64,000 nt of DNA. Origin: Spinactinospora alkalitolerans (GTDB taxonomy: Bacteria > Actinomycetota > Actinomycetes > Streptosporangiales > Streptosporangiaceae). The notes beneath the pieces are model-generated. The model ran no database searches. It was not told where the DNA came from and saw nothing but the letters and a program-made list of their open reading frames with translations. Numbering within the stretch: the stretch's first letter is position 1; every line of letters starts with the position of its first letter. The translations under genes were made by a program, and so were the position numbers. Where the stretch lies: NCBI RefSeq assembly GCF_013408795.1, contig NZ_JACCCC010000001.1:5146001-5210000 (forward strand). Reading direction: 5' to 3'. This document shows positions 18,913-27,424 of the stretch, one piece after another.

Positions 18913-18960
18913 GCCGGGAGCGAGGCGCTCCCGGCACCGGCCCCGGCGGCCGCCGGGGCC
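18913..18960. terminator. tandem hairpins after the APH-like gene
   Basis: Two perfect stems: GCCGGGAGCG-agg-CGCTCCCGGC (18913-18935), and a 22-bp full palindrome at 18939-18960 with arms GGCCCCGGCG/CGCCGGGGCC around GC. They begin 6 bp past the minus-strand stop at 18967, so together they look like an intrinsic terminator. Confidence 0.65.
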
Positions 18961-18966
18961 TCGCGC

Positions 18967-19887
18967 TCAGCAGCCGGCGAACTCCGTGAGGACGGCGTAC
19001 TCCGGCCGGTCGGTCTCGCCGCGGTTGGCCATGGCGATCGCGAACATCGGGGCGCAGGCCCGGCACCAGTCGAGCAGCCGCTCGGGCGAGGAGCCGATCG
19101 CCGGGGCGAGGATCCCGGCGCGGCGCTCGATCTCGGTCACCGACTCCGCCTTCCACAGCGGCCAGTCCACCGCGTCGGCGGCCGCGTCGCCCACGCAGGC
19201 GCGCGGGTCGACCGCGACCAGGCCGCGGTCGGGCCCGCCGTCCAGCACGTTGCCGGGGTGCAGGTCGCCGTGGAGCGGCGCGACGTTGTCCTCCGAGGCC
19301 GCCAGCGCCCGGGCCCGGGCGTGGGCGTGGTGCAGCACCGAGGCCGGGACGACGTCGGCGGCCGGGCCGTCGGAGCGGTAGTGCTCCCAGAGGCTGAAGA
19401 CGAAGTTGATGCGGCTGTGCAGCGGGTGCAGCTCCCGCAGTTCCCGCTGCGGGATGTCGGCGGAGTGCAGGTCCTGGATCAGCTCGGCGATCGTCTCCAT
19501 GGGCGGGACCTCGCCGATCTGGGAGACGGTGCGGCCCGGCTCGATCGCCTCCAGCAGCAGGCCGCCGAGCCGTCGGTCGGACTCCCAGACGGCCGGCACC
19601 CTCCTGGTGTCCTCCCACAGCCGCAGGATGCGGGCCTCGGAGGCGGCGAGGCCCGGATCGGGGCTGATCTTGAGCATCGCCGCGGTCCCGTCGACGCGCC
19701 GGCAGCGCAGCACCACCGACGTCTGCCCGTGCGGGGTGGGACCGTCGATGGTGAGCTTCCACTCCGCGGCGAACTCGTCGACGAGGGCCGGAAGCCCGTC
19801 CAGCCAGTCACACGCCTTGCCGCCGAACCGGCGCACCAGCCTCTCCCGCTGCTCGTCGTCGACCAACCGCGCTGTGACGTCGCTCAT
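18967..19887 (-). CDS. aminoglycoside/hydroxyurea 6-phosphotransferase-like kinase (APH(6) family)
   Basis: 306 residues of the kinase-like APH(6)/hydroxyurea resistance family. Lys73 sits in AAMLKISPD, the brace segment LLLEAIEPGRTV is typical of streptomycin 6-phosphotransferases, the catalytic loop is LHGDLHPGNVL (His206, Asp208) and the metal-binding Asp is in AVDPRACVGD. All catalytic residues are intact. It would phosphorylate a hydroxyl on an aminocyclitol or a small molecule such as hydroxyurea. Genes like this are widespread in actinomycete chromosomes, so resistance is possible but not shown. ATG 19887 has GGAAGG upstream. Confidence 0.85.
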   Translation of the reverse strand: MSDVTARLVDDEQRERLVRRFGGKACDWLDGLPALVDEFAAEWKLTIDGPTPHGQTSVVLRCRRVDGTAAMLKISPDPGLAASEARILRLWEDTRRVPAVWESDRRLGGLLLEAIEPGRTVSQIGEVPPMETIAELIQDLHSADIPQRELRELHPLHSRINFVFSLWEHYRSDGPAADVVPASVLHHAHARARALAASEDNVAPLHGDLHPGNVLDGGPDRGLVAVDPRACVGDAAADAVDWPLWKAESVTEIERRAGILAPAIGSSPERLLDWCRACAPMFAIAMANRGETDRPEYAVLTEFAGC

Positions 19888-20138
19888 GAAACCACCTTCC
19901 CGGCCCCATCGGGTCCGGGGCTCTTCGTCGCATCACCGGCCCGTTCATCGAGGGCATACGACTGTCCTTCCCCCTCAGGCCCGCGCGCATGCCCGCGGTC
20001 CGCGGATCCCTGCGCGGGAACCGCGGCCGCGCGGGGACGCGGCCTGGACCGCCCCGGTCTCCCCTCGCTCGCGCGCCTCGTCCGGCGGTGTCCGGCGGCG
20101 CCCCGCCGGGTGGTGACCTTCGGGCCCTGCGCCGCCGG

Positions 20139-20339
20139 TCAGTACCGCGGTCCGTGCGGGGGCCGGGGCCCGTGCGGGGGCGGACCGTAGGGGGAGGGCC
20201 CCTGGTGGGGCGGTTGGTGGAGCCCCTGGTGGGGCGGTGTCTTCGGCTTGCTCGCGCGGACGACGGCCCATACGACCAGGGCGACGAGGCCGCACAGCAC
20301 GAGCAGCACGATGGCGAGGATCGGTAGCGCTGAACTCAT
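20139..20339 (-). CDS. small membrane protein with Pro/His/Gly-rich tail
   Basis: 66 residues: one predicted transmembrane helix (about 4-27, ALPILAIVLLVLCGLVALVVWAVV), a short basic stop-transfer segment (RASKPK), then a tail of short repeats of the kind PPHQG and PPHGP. The likely topology is N-outside, C-tail in the cytosol. Start is ATG 20339 with only a weak Shine-Dalgarno. Function unknown. The repetitive GGGGCGG-rich DNA at 20150-20235 encodes the tail. Confidence 0.65.
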   Translation of the reverse strand: MSSALPILAIVLLVLCGLVALVVWAVVRASKPKTPPHQGLHQPPHQGPSPYGPPPHGPRPPHGPRY

Positions 20340-20507
20340 TGTGCGACTGTAGCGGCCCGGTCTCCCGACAGCGCGGGGGCTCCGGCCGCCGGCCGGAGCC
20401 CCCGCATCCCGCAGGAGGTGTATACCTCGCCCATCCCCGAGGAGGCGACCTCCTGGACACCGAGAGTACCCGATCGGCGACTCCGTGTCGGACCGGGTGT
20501 CGCGCAC

Positions 20508-21188
20508 CTACGCCGCCAGCCGCGCGGTCGCGGCGCGGTGCTGGGCGAGCAGGGTGTCCACGACGATGGAGGCGGACCCCAGCGGTGCGGTCACGGCCGT
20601 GGCGCCGAGGTCGCCCAGCCGCTCGCGTTCGGCGCCGTCGACCAGTTGCCAGGCCGCGACCGCCACCCGGGGGCGGCCGTTGCGGCGCAGCCGGGCGACC
20701 GCGTCGGAGACCGACGGCGCCCACGCGCTGAGGTAGCCGACCTGGACCGGCGACTGGACGCGGCGGCTGAGCATCCGCGCCACGGCGGCCACCTGGCGGC
20801 GCTCGTCCTGGGCCGGCGTCCCGTCGGCCGCCAGCACGACGCCGTCGCCCTGGCGCCACCCCGCCTCGGCCAGCCGCCGCGCGAGGTCGGCGACGATCGA
20901 GGGGACGGCGCCCAGCGGGGCGGTGGCGCAGGCGTCGAAGCGGCCGTCGAGGTCCAGTCCCGCGAACAGCTCGGCGCTGGCCAGATCTCCCCCGGCGAGA
21001 AACGCGGGCACCACCACGAGCGGGCCCTCGACCGCGTCGACGGTGGCCGCGACCTCCGGTCCGGGGCCGAACGCCGGCACCACGGGGACCTCGTCCCGGC
21101 GCGCCACGGCGTCGGCGAGGTCACGCAGGCCCTCCGTGCGCTGCGCGTCGTGCGAGTCGTCGGCTACCAGAACCATCGTCGGAACCAT
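20508..21188 (-). CDS. divergent CbiX/SirB-like chelatase-fold protein
   Basis: A 226-residue protein with the two-half layout of sirohydrochlorin/cobalt chelatases of actinobacteria: MVLVADDSHDAQRTEGLRDL at the start, VVVPAFLAGGDLASAEL in the middle, then a second half VVLAADGTPAQDERRQVAAVARML. In true CbiX enzymes each half begins with a GHGSRD-like motif whose His binds the metal. Here these read ADDSHD and ADGTPA, so the first His is displaced and the second lost. Chelatase activity is therefore doubtful. AAGGAGA lies 6 nt before ATG 21188. No sirohaem or cobalamin genes are nearby. Confidence 0.55.
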   Translation of the reverse strand: MVPTMVLVADDSHDAQRTEGLRDLADAVARRDEVPVVPAFGPGPEVAATVDAVEGPLVVVPAFLAGGDLASAELFAGLDLDGRFDACATAPLGAVPSIVADLARRLAEAGWRQGDGVVLAADGTPAQDERRQVAAVARMLSRRVQSPVQVGYLSAWAPSVSDAVARLRRNGRPRVAVAAWQLVDGAERERLGDLGATAVTAPLGSASIVVDTLLAQHRAATARLAA

Positions 21189-21898
21189 GTCCGTCTCCTT
21201 AGAATCGCCGAGAACGCCTGCCCGATATCGGAGAAGCGTAATGACCACGGGTTTCGGGTGAATGAAGCACTGTTACGCACGTGAAAACAGCGCCTAATGG
21301 CAGCGTTTGACCAGCACAAAGAGGCGGCAAAGATCATTCCGGCCGGTAGCGGAGAGTGGTCGGGGGAACTCATCACCCACACGACCAGCGCTCACATTCA
21401 CACCAAGCCGAGACTATACGGCGGAATTCCTTTTTTCCACGGCACTCCACTGTTACGCCCATCACTCCCTCCACACTCGGCCGATCCCCCGGGTTTCCGG
21501 CATCCCGGACCCGGGCGGGCCGACGCCGCCAATCCCCATCCTCTCTGGAGAGCTCACGAACACCGTGTAAGGACAATTGGATCTCGATGCACCAGGGAAA
21601 ACAGGAATACCCTTTCTGGCGCCGAAAATAACCTCGGCGCGGGATTCCGCTTTGCGGATCATCGACCGGAAGGGCCATCGTCCTTCCTGCAATTGCGCAA
21701 GCGTTTTCCCGCGTATCGGACGCGTCTCCTTTTTCATCGCATCTTCGCAGGTCAAGGAGTGTGAAACCTGGAGGGAAGGGCCTATCGTCACCTTCTCGTC
21801 GCCTTAACCCACCGTTAGGGTTCCCGCGGCCACAGTTGGTTTCGCGATCGGCGGCCGCACGCCGCCACTGGATCGACCGACCGGCTGTGGAGGCTCTC
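21189..21898. other. long intergenic region before the glycosyltransferase operon
   Basis: 710 bp of clearly lower GC than its surroundings, with runs such as CTTTTTTCC and AAAATAACC. Short frames occur but none has a good start, length or recognisable product. It must contain the promoter for the 21899-30090 operon and the divergent CbiX-like gene. The low GC could reflect a transferred or regulatory segment; I see no transposase, integrase or terminal repeats. Confidence 0.5.
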
Positions 21899-23131
21899 GT
21901 GACGCTGGACGACGTGCGACTCGCGGCGGCGCGCCCCGGGTCCGCGGCCCGACCGGACCCCGGGCGGCGGCTGCGGGTGGCGATGTACTCGCACGACTCC
22001 CAGGGCCTGGGCCACACGCGGCGCAACCTCGCCATCGCCACCGCGCTCAGCGGCCTGGACCCGCGCCCCGACGTCCTGCTGCTCACCGGCACGCCCGAGG
22101 CCGCGGCCCTGCGCCGCCCGCCGGGCTGCGACCTCGTCGGCCTGCCCGCACTGGGCAAGGACGACCGCGGCGGGTACACGGCCCGCAACCTCTCCGCCGA
22201 CCTGTCCGAGCTGCTGGCGCTGCGCTCGGCGATCCTGGCCTCGACGCTGCGCTCCTTCCGGCCCGACCTGCTCGTCGTGGACAAGCATCCGCGCGGGGCG
22301 TTCGGGGAGCTGGAGCCCGCGCTGCGGACGCTGCGGCCCGGCCGCGCCCGGACCGTCCTGGGCATGCGCGACGTCCTGGACTCCCCGGCCTCGGCGGCCG
22401 ACGACTGGATCCGCTGCCGGGGCTCGGCCGCGCTGCGCCGGTGGTTCGACGCGGTGTGGGCCTACGGCGACCCCGCGATCGCCGACCCGACCGCCGCCCT
22501 GGAACTCCCTCCCGACCTGGCCGGCATCGTCACCCACACCGGCTACCTCGCGCACGGCCGCGAACCCGCGCCCACCGCCCCGAACCCGGAGCGGGGTCCG
22601 TTCGTGCTGGGGCTGTGCGGCGGCGGCTCCGACGGCGTCCGGCTGGCCGAGGCCTTCACCGCCGCGCCCCTCCCCCGGGGCGTCCGGGGCGTCTTCATCA
22701 CCGGCCCGCACATGGCCGGGGAGGAGCGGGACCGGCTGGCCGCCGCCGGCGCGCGCTCCGGCGTGGCCGTCCACGCATTCGCCCCCGACGTCGCGCCGTG
22801 GCTGGACCACGCCTCGGCCGTGGTGTCGATGGGCGGCTACAACACCGTCTGCGAGGCGCTGGCCCGCCCGGCGCCGCTGCTCGTGGTCCCGCGCGTCGAA
22901 CCCCGCGCCGAGCAGCTCGTGCGCGCCCGCGCCATGGCCGGCGCCCGCCTGCTGGACATGCTGCACCCCGACCGCCTGACACCGGCCGACCTGGGCCGCT
23001 GGCTGCGCGGCGCGCTCGCCCGGCCGCGGCGGGCGCGCACCGGCGTCGACCTCGACGGCCTGGCCCGCGTCCCCGGGCTCGCGCTCGCCCTGACCGGCCG
23101 CCCGGCGCCGCTCGCCCGGAGCCTCCGATGA
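21899..23131 (+). CDS. MurG/COG4671-like glycosyltransferase
   Basis: A 410-residue GT-B-fold protein of the 'predicted glycosyltransferase' group. The N-terminal motif YSHDSQGLGHTRRNLAIATAL is the group's hallmark HDxxGLGHxRRNLAIA. The C-terminal half has LGLCGGGSDG (about 238) and VSMGGYNTVCEAL (about 308-320), the MurG-like nucleotide-sugar loop, then PLLVVPR. No signal peptide or membrane span. GTG 21899 has GTGGAGG 6 nt upstream. It is the first gene of a tightly packed run; its stop overlaps the next start (ATGA). Donor and acceptor are unknown. Confidence 0.85.
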   Translation: MTLDDVRLAAARPGSAARPDPGRRLRVAMYSHDSQGLGHTRRNLAIATALSGLDPRPDVLLLTGTPEAAALRRPPGCDLVGLPALGKDDRGGYTARNLSADLSELLALRSAILASTLRSFRPDLLVVDKHPRGAFGELEPALRTLRPGRARTVLGMRDVLDSPASAADDWIRCRGSAALRRWFDAVWAYGDPAIADPTAALELPPDLAGIVTHTGYLAHGREPAPTAPNPERGPFVLGLCGGGSDGVRLAEAFTAAPLPRGVRGVFITGPHMAGEERDRLAAAGARSGVAVHAFAPDVAPWLDHASAVVSMGGYNTVCEALARPAPLLVVPRVEPRAEQLVRARAMAGARLLDMLHPDRLTPADLGRWLRGALARPRRARTGVDLDGLARVPGLALALTGRPAPLARSLR

Positions 23132-24417
23132 CCCCCGCCACCGCCCGACCCGGGAGGACCGCCATGCCGCCCCGTGCCCCGGCGCACCGCATCGGCTACG
23201 TGCTCAAGATGTACCCGCGCTTCTCCGAGACCTTCGTCGTCACCGAGATCCTGGCCCGCGAGGCCCGCGGCGCCGACATCGAGATCTTCTCGCTGCGGCT
23301 GCCCACCGACGGGCGCTTCCACGAGAACCTGGCCCTGGTGCGCGCGCCGGTGACCTACGTCCCCCACGCCAGGGTCCGGGCCGAGGAGCTGTGGGGACTG
23401 CTCGGCCGACTCAACGCCGCGCTGCCGGTGCGGGGCGGCGCGCTCGCCGAACTGCTGGCCGCCGACGCCGACGACGCCGCGCAGGCGATGGAGCTGGCGC
23501 TGTGCGTCACCGCGAACGGCATCACCCACCTGCACGCCCACTTCGGCTCGGTCGCCACGACGGTGGCCCGGCTGGCCGCCCTCCTCACCGGGGTGACCTA
23601 CTCCTTCACCGCGCACGCCAAGGACATCTTCCACTCCTCGGTCTCGCATGCGGACCTGGCGGCCAAGCTCTCCTGCGCCCACCACGTGGTGACCGTCAGC
23701 GACTACAACGCGGCCCACCTGGCCCGGTCGCACGGGAGCGCCGCCTCCGGGGTGCGCCGCGTCTACAACGGCGTCCACCTGCCCGACTTCGGCTACGCCG
23801 ACCCCGCCGAGCGGCCCCCGCTGATCGCCGCCGTGGGCCGGCTGGTGCAGAAGAAGGGCTTCGACGTGCTCGTCCAGGCCTGCGCGCTACTGGCCCGGCG
23901 CGACGTGCGATTCCGGTGCCGGATCGCCGGAGCCGGCGCGCTCGCCGGCGACCTGGCCGACCGGATCGAGCGGCTCGGCCTGACCGGTGCGGTCGAGCTC
24001 GCCGGCCCCCTCACCCGGGCGCGGGTGCGCGAGCTGGTGAGCGGCGCCGCCGTGCTGGCGGCCCCGTGCGTGGTCGGCTCCGACGGCAACACCGACGGCC
24101 TGCCCACCGTGCTGCTGGAGGCCATGGCGCTGGGCACCCCGTGCGTCTCGACCGATGTGACCGGCGTCCCCGAGGCGGTGCGCGACGGCGAGACCGGCGT
24201 CGTGGTCGGCCAGCGGGACCCGGCCGCCCTCGCCGACGCGCTGGCCGCGCTGCTGACCGACCCGGCCCGCCGCGTCCGCCTGGCCCGTGCCGCCCGCGCC
24301 CTGGTGGAGCGGGAGTTCGACGCCGCGGCGCAGGCCCGGCGCCTCGACGCCCTGCTGCCGGTCCCCGCGCCCCCGCTGCCCGCGGCCGGGCGCGGCGCGA
24401 CGGCCGTGGTGGCCTGA
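23128..24417 (+). CDS. family 4 glycosyltransferase
   Basis: 429 residues from ATG 23128, which overlaps the preceding stop; an in-frame ATG at 23164 with GGGAGGA 6 nt upstream is an equally good start (417 residues). GT-B fold of family GT4: VLKMYPRFSETFVVTEILA at the N-terminus, HLHAHFGSVATTVA, YNGVHLPDF (about 212), and the EAMALGTPCVSTDVTGVPE nucleotide-sugar motif with Glu at about 331. This N-terminus (YPRFSETFV) is typical of enzymes building exported glycans or glycolipids. Coupled translation indicates joint work with its neighbours. Confidence 0.88.
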   Translation: MTPATARPGRTAMPPRAPAHRIGYVLKMYPRFSETFVVTEILAREARGADIEIFSLRLPTDGRFHENLALVRAPVTYVPHARVRAEELWGLLGRLNAALPVRGGALAELLAADADDAAQAMELALCVTANGITHLHAHFGSVATTVARLAALLTGVTYSFTAHAKDIFHSSVSHADLAAKLSCAHHVVTVSDYNAAHLARSHGSAASGVRRVYNGVHLPDFGYADPAERPPLIAAVGRLVQKKGFDVLVQACALLARRDVRFRCRIAGAGALAGDLADRIERLGLTGAVELAGPLTRARVRELVSGAAVLAAPCVVGSDGNTDGLPTVLLEAMALGTPCVSTDVTGVPEAVRDGETGVVVGQRDPAALADALAALLTDPARRVRLARAARALVEREFDAAAQARRLDALLPVPAPPLPAAGRGATAVVA

Positions 24418-24441
24418 CCCGGCACCGAAGGAGGAGGCACC

Positions 24442-25587
24442 GTGCGAATCGCCTACGTCTGCGCCGACCCCGGCGTCCCGGTATTCGGGAGCAAGGGGGC
24501 CTCGATCCACGTCCAGGAGGTGCTGCGCCGCCTCCTTGCCCGCGGGGCGCGGGTCGAGCTGTTCTGCATGCGCACCGGGGGCCCGGCACCGGCCGACCTG
24601 GCCGGCGTCGCCGTCCACGAGGCCGCCCCGGCCCGGGCGGAGGACACCGGGCGGCGCGAGCGCATGACGATGCGGGCCGCCACGGCGCTGGAGGGGCTGC
24701 TGCGCCGCGCCGCGCCGTTCGACCTCGTCTACGAGCGCTACGCGCTGTGGGGCGGGTTCGGCGCGGAGTGGGCGCACGCCTCGGGGGTGCCGGGCGTGCT
24801 GGAGGTCAACGCCCCGCTGATCGAGGAGCAGGCCGCGCACCGCGGGCTGGTGCACCGGCGCGCCGCGGAGGCCAACCTCACCCGCACCCTGGCGGTCGCC
24901 CCGACCGTCGTGTGCGTGTCCGGGCCGGTGGCGGCATGGGCGCGCGAGCGCGGTGCGGCGGCGGAGCGTGTGCACGTCGTCCCCAACGGGGTGGACACCG
25001 ACCGGTTCCGCCCGGCGCCCGCCGAGCCCGCGGGACCGTTCACGGTGGGGTTCAGCGGCTCGCTGAAGAGCTGGCACGGCGTGCACGCCCTGCTGGACGC
25101 GTGCGCGCCGCTGCCCGACGACACGCGGCTGCTGCTGGTCGGCGACGGCCCCGAAGGCGGGGCGCTGCGCCGGCGCGCCGCCGAAGGGCGCCTCGCCGGA
25201 CGGGTGGAGTTCACCGGCGCGCTCCCGGCCGACCGCGTGCCCGCGCAGTTGCGGCGGATGCACGTGGCCGCGGCGCCCTACCATCCCGGGGCCGGGCGCT
25301 ACTTCTCCCCGCTGAAGGTCTACGAGTACCTGGCCGCCGGGCTGCCCGTGGTGGCCGGCGACATCGGCCAGAACGCCGAGGTGGTCGCGCCCGGCCGCAA
25401 CGGCGTGCTGGTGCCCCCGGGAGACGCGGGGGCGCTGGCCGGGGCACTGGCCGACCTGCGCGGCGACCCGGCCACGCGCACGCGGATGCGCGCCGCCGCC
25501 CGCAGGACCGCGCTCGGCCACACCTGGGAGGCGACCGTCACCCGCATCCTGGCGGCCGCCGGCGTGCCCGCCGAGGCCCACCCCTGA
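24442..25587 (+). CDS. family 4 glycosyltransferase
   Basis: 381 residues, GT-B fold, retaining GT4-type. IAYVCADPGVPVFGSKGASIHVQEVLRRL at the N-terminus, PNGVDTDRF (about 181), then GAGRYFSPLKVYEYLAAGLPVV (about 284-305) containing the EX7E-like segment. GTG 24442 is preceded by a very strong GAAGGAGGAGG. It lies 24 bp after the previous glycosyltransferase and 10 bp before the ABC exporter. Three different glycosyltransferases in a row suggest an oligosaccharide or a multiply glycosylated product. Confidence 0.88.
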   Translation: MRIAYVCADPGVPVFGSKGASIHVQEVLRRLLARGARVELFCMRTGGPAPADLAGVAVHEAAPARAEDTGRRERMTMRAATALEGLLRRAAPFDLVYERYALWGGFGAEWAHASGVPGVLEVNAPLIEEQAAHRGLVHRRAAEANLTRTLAVAPTVVCVSGPVAAWARERGAAAERVHVVPNGVDTDRFRPAPAEPAGPFTVGFSGSLKSWHGVHALLDACAPLPDDTRLLLVGDGPEGGALRRRAAEGRLAGRVEFTGALPADRVPAQLRRMHVAAAPYHPGAGRYFSPLKVYEYLAAGLPVVAGDIGQNAEVVAPGRNGVLVPPGDAGALAGALADLRGDPATRTRMRAAARRTALGHTWEATVTRILAAAGVPAEAHP

Positions 25588-25597
25588 AGGGACCCCC

Positions 25598-27424
25598 ATG
25601 CCACGACCGAAGGACCTGCGCGAGTCCCTGCCGGGGCTGCGCCGCATCCTGGGGCGCATGCGCCCGCACATGCACGACCAGAGGACGCTCGTGGCCGGCG
25701 GGTTCATCGCGCTGTTCACCGAGGTCGCGTTCCGGCTGCTGGAGCCGTGGCCGCTGAAGATCGTCATCGACGCGGTCGTCCTGCCGCAGGCCGCCGCCGG
25801 GCCGCGCCTGCTGCTGATGCTGGCGCTGTGCGGGGTGACGGTGGTGGCGTTCGCGGGGATGCGGGCCCTGGCCGCCTACCTCATGACGACGGCGTTCGCG
25901 CTGGTCGGCTCGCGCGTGCTGACGCGCGTGCGCGCCGAGTTGTTCGCGCACCTGCAGGGCCTGTCGCTGCGCTACCACCAGGGCGCGCGCTCCGGCGACC
26001 TGCTGACCCGGCTCACCGGTGACGTCAACCGGCTGCAGGAGGTCGCCGTGACGGTCGCGCTGCCCATGGTCGGCAACGTGGTGACGCTGGTGGGGATGAG
26101 CGTGGTGATGCTGGTGCTGAACTGGCAGCTCGCCTGCCTGGTGCTCGCGCTGTTCCCGGTGTTCGTGCTGTTCGGCTCGCGCGACTCCCTGCGGATCAAC
26201 GGCGCGGCCCGCGAGCAGCGCCGCCGCGAGGGGGAGCTGGCCGGCGGCGCGGCGGAGGGGCTGGCCGCCATCACGGTCGTGCAGGCCTACGGGCTGGAGC
26301 CGGAGCAGCAGAGGGCGTTCTCAGCGAGCAACGACGAGAGCCTGGTCTCCGGGGTGCGGGCCACCCGGTTGTCGGCGGGCCTGGAGCGCCGCACCGACCT
26401 GCTGGTGGGCATCGCCACCGGCCTGGTCGTCACGGCCGGCGGCTACGCGGCGGTGATCGGGCACCTCACCCCCGGCGAGCTCGTGGTGTTCGTGACCTAC
26501 CTCAAAAGCGCGTTCAAGCCGATGCGCGACATGGCCAAGTACACCGGCAGGATCGCCAAGGCCGCGGCCAGCGGGGAGCGCGTGGCCGAACTGCTGTCGG
26601 CGCGGCCCGACATCGTCGACGGCCCGCGCCGCGCCCCGCTGCCCCGCGTCGGCGAGGTCGCCTTCGAGGACGTGAGCCTGGGGTACGGCGCCGGCCGCTG
26701 GGGGCTGCGCGGCCTGGACCTGCGGGTGCCCGCGCGCACCCGGGTCGGCGTGGTCGGCCCGTCGGGCTCGGGCAAGTCGACCATGGCCTCCCTGCTGCTG
26801 CGGCTGCAGGACCCGACCGGCGGCCGGGTCCTGGTGGACGGCCTGGACCTGCGCGACCTGCCGGTGGCCGCGGCCCGCTCCCAGGTGGCGGTCGTGCTGC
26901 AGGAGTCGGTGCTGTTCGCGACCACGATCGCCGAGAACATCCGGCACGGCGACCGGGCGGCGAGCGACCGCGAGGTGCTGGCCGCGGCCCGCGCGGCCAA
27001 CGCCCACGACTTCATCTCGGCACTGCCCGACGGCTACGACACGGTGCTGGGCGAACGCGGCGCCACCCTGTCGGGCGGGCAGCGGCAGCGGATCGCGATC
27101 GCGCGGGCGATGCTGCGCCGCTCCCCCATCGTCGTCCTGGACGAGGCGACCACCGGGCTGGACCCGGAGAACCAGCGGGAGGTGCTGGGAGCGCTGGCCG
27201 AACTGACCAGCGGCCGCACGGCGTTCATCATCTCCCACGACGCCGACGCCGTCGCCGACTGCGACCTCATCGTCGCCGTCCACGGCGGCCGGGTGCTGCG
27301 CCAGGGACCGCCCGGCGAGGTGCTGCCCGGACTGCGGGCCGTCGGCGCGGACCTCGATCCGGGCACAATCGGCACACGGCCGATCACGAGGAGGACGAAC
27401 GGTGTTGCAGGCGGCGGACGTTGA
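25598..27424 (+). CDS. MsbA-type ABC exporter (fused membrane and ATPase domains)
   Basis: 608 residues: an N-terminal exporter-type membrane domain (about 1-330, six helices, with the coupling segment EHLQGLSLRYHQGARSGDLLTRLTGD) and a C-terminal ATPase with Walker A GPSGSGKS (about 387), LSGGQ (about 491) and Walker B IVVLDEAT (about 510). All ATPase motifs are intact. It would act as a homodimer and export lipids, glycolipids or small molecules. It starts 10 bp after a glycosyltransferase stop and its 3' end overlaps the next kinase gene by 23 nt, so its cargo is probably the product of this operon. Confidence 0.9.
   Translation: MPRPKDLRESLPGLRRILGRMRPHMHDQRTLVAGGFIALFTEVAFRLLEPWPLKIVIDAVVLPQAAAGPRLLLMLALCGVTVVAFAGMRALAAYLMTTAFALVGSRVLTRVRAELFAHLQGLSLRYHQGARSGDLLTRLTGDVNRLQEVAVTVALPMVGNVVTLVGMSVVMLVLNWQLACLVLALFPVFVLFGSRDSLRINGAAREQRRREGELAGGAAEGLAAITVVQAYGLEPEQQRAFSASNDESLVSGVRATRLSAGLERRTDLLVGIATGLVVTAGGYAAVIGHLTPGELVVFVTYLKSAFKPMRDMAKYTGRIAKAAASGERVAELLSARPDIVDGPRRAPLPRVGEVAFEDVSLGYGAGRWGLRGLDLRVPARTRVGVVGPSGSGKSTMASLLLRLQDPTGGRVLVDGLDLRDLPVAAARSQVAVVLQESVLFATTIAENIRHGDRAASDREVLAAARAANAHDFISALPDGYDTVLGERGATLSGGQRQRIAIARAMLRRSPIVVLDEATTGLDPENQREVLGALAELTSGRTAFIISHDADAVADCDLIVAVHGGRVLRQGPPGEVLPGLRAVGADLDPGTIGTRPITRRTNGVAGGGR

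Noticed and set aside
21297-21791. Open frames of 91-155 codons in the low-GC gap before the glycosyltransferase operon
   Set aside because: No ribosome-binding site, no recognisable product and overlapping frames on both strands of equal quality.
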